Below, in pieces: positions 60,564 through 64,000 of a stretch of DNA of 64,000 nucleotides (positions are counted from its first letter, which is position 1; every line of letters begins with the position of its first letter). The stretch spans positions 62,001 to 126,000 of the forward strand of contig JBAZCF010000008.1 of NCBI GenBank assembly GCA_041671045.1, read 5' to 3'. The notes beneath the pieces were generated by a model. It saw nothing but the letters and a program-made list of their open reading frames with translations, had not been told where the DNA came from and searched no databases. The position numbers and the translations under genes are program-made. The stretch comes from Parachlamydiales bacterium (GTDB taxonomy: Bacteria; Chlamydiota; Chlamydiia; Chlamydiales; JABDDJ01).

Positions 60564-61295
60564 ATGCTGGAAGAAACACTTACGTATTATGTAAGAGATA
60601 CCGCCTGTAAAGGTTTTTTAGCTTACGATAATACCATCGAGGAGCAAAGACCTGGTATTATCATTGCTCCGGCTTGGCGCGGCTTGGATGATTTCGCAAA
60701 GGGCAAAGCACGTGAACTTGCACGTTTAGGCTACGCCGTCTTAGCTGCTGATATCTATGGAAACGGTACAAAAGCGCACAACGATGAAGAAGCGGCCAAG
60801 CTCATGACCCCTCTTTTCCTCGATAGAAAATTACTTCAAGAAAGGATTCAAGGAGCCTACCGCGCCCTTTTACAATGCCCTGCATGCAGCGAGGATATTG
60901 GCGCCATAGGCTTTTGCTTCGGTGGGCTTACTGTGATCGAGCTTCTTAGATCCGGTACACCCGTTAAAGGTGTTGTCAGTTTTCATGGAGTACTCGGAAA
61001 CACTTTCTACGGTGAAACTGCACATACAGTTCCCATAGCATCCAAAATAATAGGATCCATACTTCTCCTACACGGACATGACGATCCTCTTGTTTCTAAG
61101 GATGATATTACCTCTCTACAAAATGAGTTAACTTCAGCAAAGGTCGACTGGCAAATGCATATTTATGGAAACACTTCGCACGCATTTACAAACCCAAATG
61201 CTAATGACACCGCTCACGGGCTTGTATATAATCAGAAGGCTGCACTACGATCTTGGAAATCGATGCAGAATTTTTTTAAAGAAGTCTTCCCATAA
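60564..61295 (+). CDS. Dienelactone-hydrolase-family alpha/beta hydrolase
   Basis: 243 residues. The catalytic triad of the family is visible: Cys in GAIGFCFGGLTVIE, Asp in LLHGHDDPLV and His in GNTSHAFTNP. The N-terminal PGIIIAPAWRGLDDFAKGKA and YAVLAADIYGNGTKA also fit. It hydrolyses an ester or lactone; the substrate is unknown, and no aromatic degradation genes adjoin. It is followed by the TMEM14 gene after five bases, so they may be one operon. Confidence 0.92.
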   Translation: MLEETLTYYVRDTACKGFLAYDNTIEEQRPGIIIAPAWRGLDDFAKGKARELARLGYAVLAADIYGNGTKAHNDEEAAKLMTPLFLDRKLLQERIQGAYRALLQCPACSEDIGAIGFCFGGLTVIELLRSGTPVKGVVSFHGVLGNTFYGETAHTVPIASKIIGSILLLHGHDDPLVSKDDITSLQNELTSAKVDWQMHIYGNTSHAFTNPNANDTAHGLVYNQKAALRSWKSMQNFFKEVFP

Positions 61296-61300
61296 GGATC

Positions 61301-61645
61301 ATGAATACTATGAACTCACTCAAACCTCTTGTTATACTTTTATACACTGTACTACTTTTTGTCGGCGGAATTATAGGTTTTGCTAAAACAGGAAGTTACA
61401 TTTCCATTATTACTGCCACAAGCTTCACTCTACTATTATTGCTTTCTCTATGGGCAGCGCGTTCAGGTTATCGTTGGGGCATGCCGTTAACATGGACGTG
61501 CCTTTTATTATTGACAGCTTTTTTCGGATACCGTTTCTCCCTGACCGGTGCTTTTATGCCGGCCGGACTGATGCTTATCCTGGGTGCTGTTACCATAGGC
61601 TTTTTGTTTTATAAAGGTAATAATCCACTATTAAAAGATACGTAA
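61301..61645 (+). CDS. TMEM14-family membrane protein
   Basis: 114 residues with four hydrophobic helices. The family pattern is visible: FVGGIIGFAKTGSYISIITA near the start, then SLWAARSGYRWGMP and a C-terminal MPAGLMLILGAVTIG. TMEM14 proteins occur in mitochondria of eukaryotes and in cyanobacteria and chlamydiae; transport of fatty acids or porphyrin precursors has been proposed. The ATG at 61301 has AAGGA close by, and 61310 is an alternative start. Confidence 0.85.
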   Translation: MNTMNSLKPLVILLYTVLLFVGGIIGFAKTGSYISIITATSFTLLLLLSLWAARSGYRWGMPLTWTCLLLLTAFFGYRFSLTGAFMPAGLMLILGAVTIGFLFYKGNNPLLKDT

Positions 61646-61690
61646 GTATCTTTTAATTAATCCCTGCCCTTGGGCAGAAGGAGGGTATGT

Positions 61691-63385
61691 ATGGCTGCTG
61701 TAGATACGGTAACGTCAAGCGAGCCCTATCTTTTAAGAGGTACCATTCAGCACCCTCCTATCAAGAAAAAGCCTTTAACATATGAAGTCCTCTTAGAAAA
61801 CCCTCTTCAAGGTCCTTTTAATTCCTTTCAACTAAAAGTCTCCTGCTATTTGGATAAATTTAGTAAAAAAGGGTTGTTCTCAAAGACGGAAGACCTTTCG
61901 AGAGTCCCTATAACATTTCTGGATACCAAATCTAACAAAGAAAAAACGGCCTACCTTCAAAAAAAAGAGACTGAATTTAACCCGCCTTTACTCGCTGAAT
62001 TGAAACTATCCAACCCCGATCCGAACAAAGAACTAACTCTCCCCCCTACCGAACACTATTTCAATCGCAAAGTTAAGAATAGTAAAACTGTAGGGGGAAT
62101 ACCCTCAGAAGAAATAGATAGATTACTCCCAATTCTTAATACCCTTCGCACGGCATTACCATCCAGCAATAGGGTTCACATCTATGATTTAACGTTTAAA
62201 TATAGGAAGATGCAATTATGCATCGATAGCAGACCTGATGGATTGGACCCCTTTATCATATTAAAAACAATCGGTGATGGCACCTCAAAAGTTGTTTATG
62301 AAGGAATAGACCTGCGCTCAAAAAAGATCGTAGCCTATTCTTTCACAGACCTTCGTGATGAATATTCTGAAGAAGGTGTCTTGGTCCATGATAGATACGT
62401 ACCGGCTGTGCTGGAACAGGACGTCATCCGCAAAATATCCCAAGTCGGAAGGCATCCTAATTTTATCCGTTACTATCAAATTGGTTCTCTGTATGTGAGA
62501 TCCCCTAACAGCAAAATAGATGTGCCCACAATGATCGCCATGATGAATATTCAAGACCAAGGCGACCTCTTCAATAACCTGATGAATAAAAAGGTTGTAT
62601 TTACCCCAAAGGAGTTTGTTAAAATCTTGATTGATGCCTTCAAAGGCATTGCCTTCCTGCATGCACAGGGACTAGTACATAAAGACATAAAATTAGAAAA
62701 TTTATTCCTGCATAGGTCAAAAAAGGGCGTGCTTAAGTTAAAAATTGGTGATTTTGGCTTTACAGGCCTCGAAGGGAAAATCTGCGGTTCTGCTTCCTAC
62801 ATTGGTCCTGAAATCGTTTATGAAATCAGTGGTTTCCGTGAAATAGCCAATGCAAAAAAAGAACGCCCTCTTATATCTTACGATCCACAAAAACTCTATA
62901 CACCTGCATCCGATGTTTATGCTTTAAGCGTAGTTCTTTATGGACTTTCTACAAGAATGTTCCCTCTTTTAAGCCAGTCTATGAACTGGATGACTAAATC
63001 AAACTTAAAAACGGACAAGTATTTGGATACGCTCCAATACATTGTAAACTATACTAAAAACAATCCTCAACAGCTATCGGTCGAGATTCCCGATCCCTAT
63101 GCATGTACAATTTCTCAAGAGCTAAAGCTTATGCCCACGCCCGTACGATTAAAATTCTCAGCCATGAAAATTGCTCCTCCCCTGCAGTTATCTCTTAAAG
63201 CCCCCAAATTAAATGACATCTATATCAGCGCTTCAAAAGCAGAACCCGCAGAACGAATGTCAGCTATTGAGATAGCGAAATGCTTGCATGACTACAGAAA
63301 AAATATCTATAGTGAAATTACGACACTGAGAGCACAAATAGTTGAAATAAAAAATACCTACTTTAAATCCATGCACCTCTATTAA
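61691..63385 (+). CDS. Atypical eukaryote-like Ser/Thr protein kinase
   Basis: 564 residues from the ATG at 61691 (GAAGGAGG upstream). An N-terminal domain of about 185 residues has no known match. The kinase domain (about 188-450, continuing with an insert) has the Gly loop IGDGTSKVVYEG at 194-205, the catalytic loop LVHKDIKLENLF with Asp332 and Asn337, Asp354 in GDFGFTG, and SYIGPEIVYE in place of the APE motif. The VAIK lysine is absent: the aligned stretch is VAYS, with Ser217. ATP could be anchored by another Lys, as in WNK kinases, or the protein may be a pseudokinase. The C-terminal tail is helical. It is followed nine bases later by the Ser-rich gene, so both may act together as secreted proteins. 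Confidence 0.75.
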   Translation: MAAVDTVTSSEPYLLRGTIQHPPIKKKPLTYEVLLENPLQGPFNSFQLKVSCYLDKFSKKGLFSKTEDLSRVPITFLDTKSNKEKTAYLQKKETEFNPPLLAELKLSNPDPNKELTLPPTEHYFNRKVKNSKTVGGIPSEEIDRLLPILNTLRTALPSSNRVHIYDLTFKYRKMQLCIDSRPDGLDPFIILKTIGDGTSKVVYEGIDLRSKKIVAYSFTDLRDEYSEEGVLVHDRYVPAVLEQDVIRKISQVGRHPNFIRYYQIGSLYVRSPNSKIDVPTMIAMMNIQDQGDLFNNLMNKKVVFTPKEFVKILIDAFKGIAFLHAQGLVHKDIKLENLFLHRSKKGVLKLKIGDFGFTGLEGKICGSASYIGPEIVYEISGFREIANAKKERPLISYDPQKLYTPASDVYALSVVLYGLSTRMFPLLSQSMNWMTKSNLKTDKYLDTLQYIVNYTKNNPQQLSVEIPDPYACTISQELKLMPTPVRLKFSAMKIAPPLQLSLKAPKLNDIYISASKAEPAERMSAIEIAKCLHDYRKNIYSEITTLRAQIVEIKNTYFKSMHLY

Positions 63386-63394
63386 GGAGCTAAT

Positions 63395-64000
63395 ATGGCA
63401 ACACCGTCCTCTACCACATCCTCAAGTACAGAAAGTTTAAGCTCTACTAATCCCTTTACTCTTGGTACAAATAGTGCCTTATCTAATAGCAGTAGCAGCA
63501 GTACCTCTAGCAGTAGTAGCACCAATAATAGTGGTTCTCTTCCTCAAGGCTTTTCCCTGCCTAACATCTCAAAACTTATTGAAGAGCTTACCACAACTTT
63601 ATCAAATCGTTCCTTCGTCGCTGAGGAGGAAATTGTTTCTAAACTGCAAACCCTTATTGGCATAGTCACAAATCTACCTGCCGTAACTAATGTGCGTCCA
63701 CATATGGCTGAGGAAAAAGAATCCACCTTTGCAGTGGTACGCAACAATATAAATTTGTTAAACAAAAATAGAAACGTCCCTTGCGACGTAACCGCAACAG
63801 AGAAAAAATTGGATTTGCTAATTCAATACACTAACACTCTTCATGAGCAATATAAGAGCAATTTTGAACGTATAAAACTGGAGACGGAACACTGCAAAAC
63901 CCTTCAGTCTTTACATCCTCTGAACGAAATGCAAAGACGTATTCTATGCGAAATGGTTAATGGGAATATGGGAAGGATGAACTGGGTTTTCTCCAATACG
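63395..64000 (+). CDS. Ser/Thr-rich N-terminus protein, 3'-truncated by window edge
   Basis: 202 codons remain open to the end of the window; the ATG at 63395 has AAGGAG five bases ahead. The first 50 residues are almost entirely Ser, Thr and Asn (for example SNSSSSSTSSSSSTNN), which is the composition expected of a type III secretion signal. The remainder is helical and soluble (LPNISKLIEELTTTL; HEQYKSNFERIKLETEH). It follows the atypical kinase by nine bases. The family is unknown, and effector status is inference. Confidence 0.7.
   Translation, partial: MATPSSTTSSSTESLSSTNPFTLGTNSALSNSSSSSTSSSSSTNNSGSLPQGFSLPNISKLIEELTTTLSNRSFVAEEEIVSKLQTLIGIVTNLPAVTNVRPHMAEEKESTFAVVRNNINLLNKNRNVPCDVTATEKKLDLLIQYTNTLHEQYKSNFERIKLETEHCKTLQSLHPLNEMQRRILCEMVNGNMGRMNWVFSNT

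Noticed and set aside
1..64000. tRNA or rRNA genes
   Set aside because: I scanned the intergenic gaps and saw no cloverleaf-like T-loop (GTTCGANTC) with matching stems, nor rRNA signatures; a tRNAscan-SE or Infernal run would be decisive.

Overview
The window looks like part of the chromosome of an environmental (amoeba-associated) member of the Chlamydiae. The strongest pointer is a secreted S41 protease that matches chlamydial CPAF (56423-58075), including a Ser-to-Glu spacing of 59 residues. Other pointers are a DUF2608 secreted HAD protein, a TMEM14 protein, large low-complexity or LRR proteins of the effector type, a maf / HEAT-repeat / LptD gene chain and moderate-to-low GC. It is not a Chlamydiaceae genome: it has the glyoxylate shunt (aceB-aceA), UDP-glucose dehydrogenase and two complete tripartite efflux systems.

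Layout. 1-5506: the end of an unknown gene, a DedA protein, a polar amino-acid ABC importer operon, a flavoprotein and a 49-residue membrane peptide closed by a good terminator. 5637-11745: two paralogous large proteins, the second ending in leucine-rich repeats; both contain a domain that reads as a protein tyrosine phosphatase with the catalytic Cys and the general-acid Asp lost. 11754-16578: MsrB-MsrA fusion, bicupin, malate synthase, isocitrate lyase. 16681-21704: Dus, RNB nuclease, nitronate monooxygenase-like protein and a secreted unknown. 21798-27573: RND efflux operon (TolC-like, adaptor, pump). 27662-31279: DUF2608 protein, DEAD-box helicase coupled to a HI0933-like flavoprotein. 31292-38483: an unknown membrane protein, then an AT-rich accessory island. 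38656-42930: EmrAB/TolC-type MFS efflux operon. 43030-49996: small unknown, Maf, HEAT protein, LptD-like, methyltransferase-like protein. 50107-53590: UDP-glucose dehydrogenase, prenyl synthase, sugar transferase, membrane protein. 53591-54507: a long inverted-repeat element without genes. 54508-60269 (minus strand): Kef antiporter, CPAF-like protease, Tex. 60564-64000: dienelactone hydrolase, TMEM14, atypical protein kinase and the start of a Ser-rich protein that runs off the window.

The most interesting system is the minus-strand island at 33352-37310. A 37-codon peptide gene with an excellent ribosome binding site is followed by a terminator-like hairpin. Then come four overlapping genes: an MFS exporter, a single-ring ClpA/B-type AAA+ protein, an E1/ThiF-like adenylyltransferase with an N-terminal PqqD-like (RRE) domain, and a RimL-type GNAT acetyltransferase. 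The architecture resembles microcin C (mccA, hairpin, mccB, exporter, acetyltransferase immunity). However, the peptide does not end in the Asn that MccB needs, and an AAA+ unfoldase-like gene is added. I infer an uncharacterised ribosomally made, post-translationally modified peptide (RiPP) pathway. The island lies between two 188-bp direct repeats with 3 mismatches; these are copies of the 3' end of the upstream gene, so it looks recently inserted and possibly excisable. A ClbS/DfsB-family self-protection-type gene lies directly beside it.
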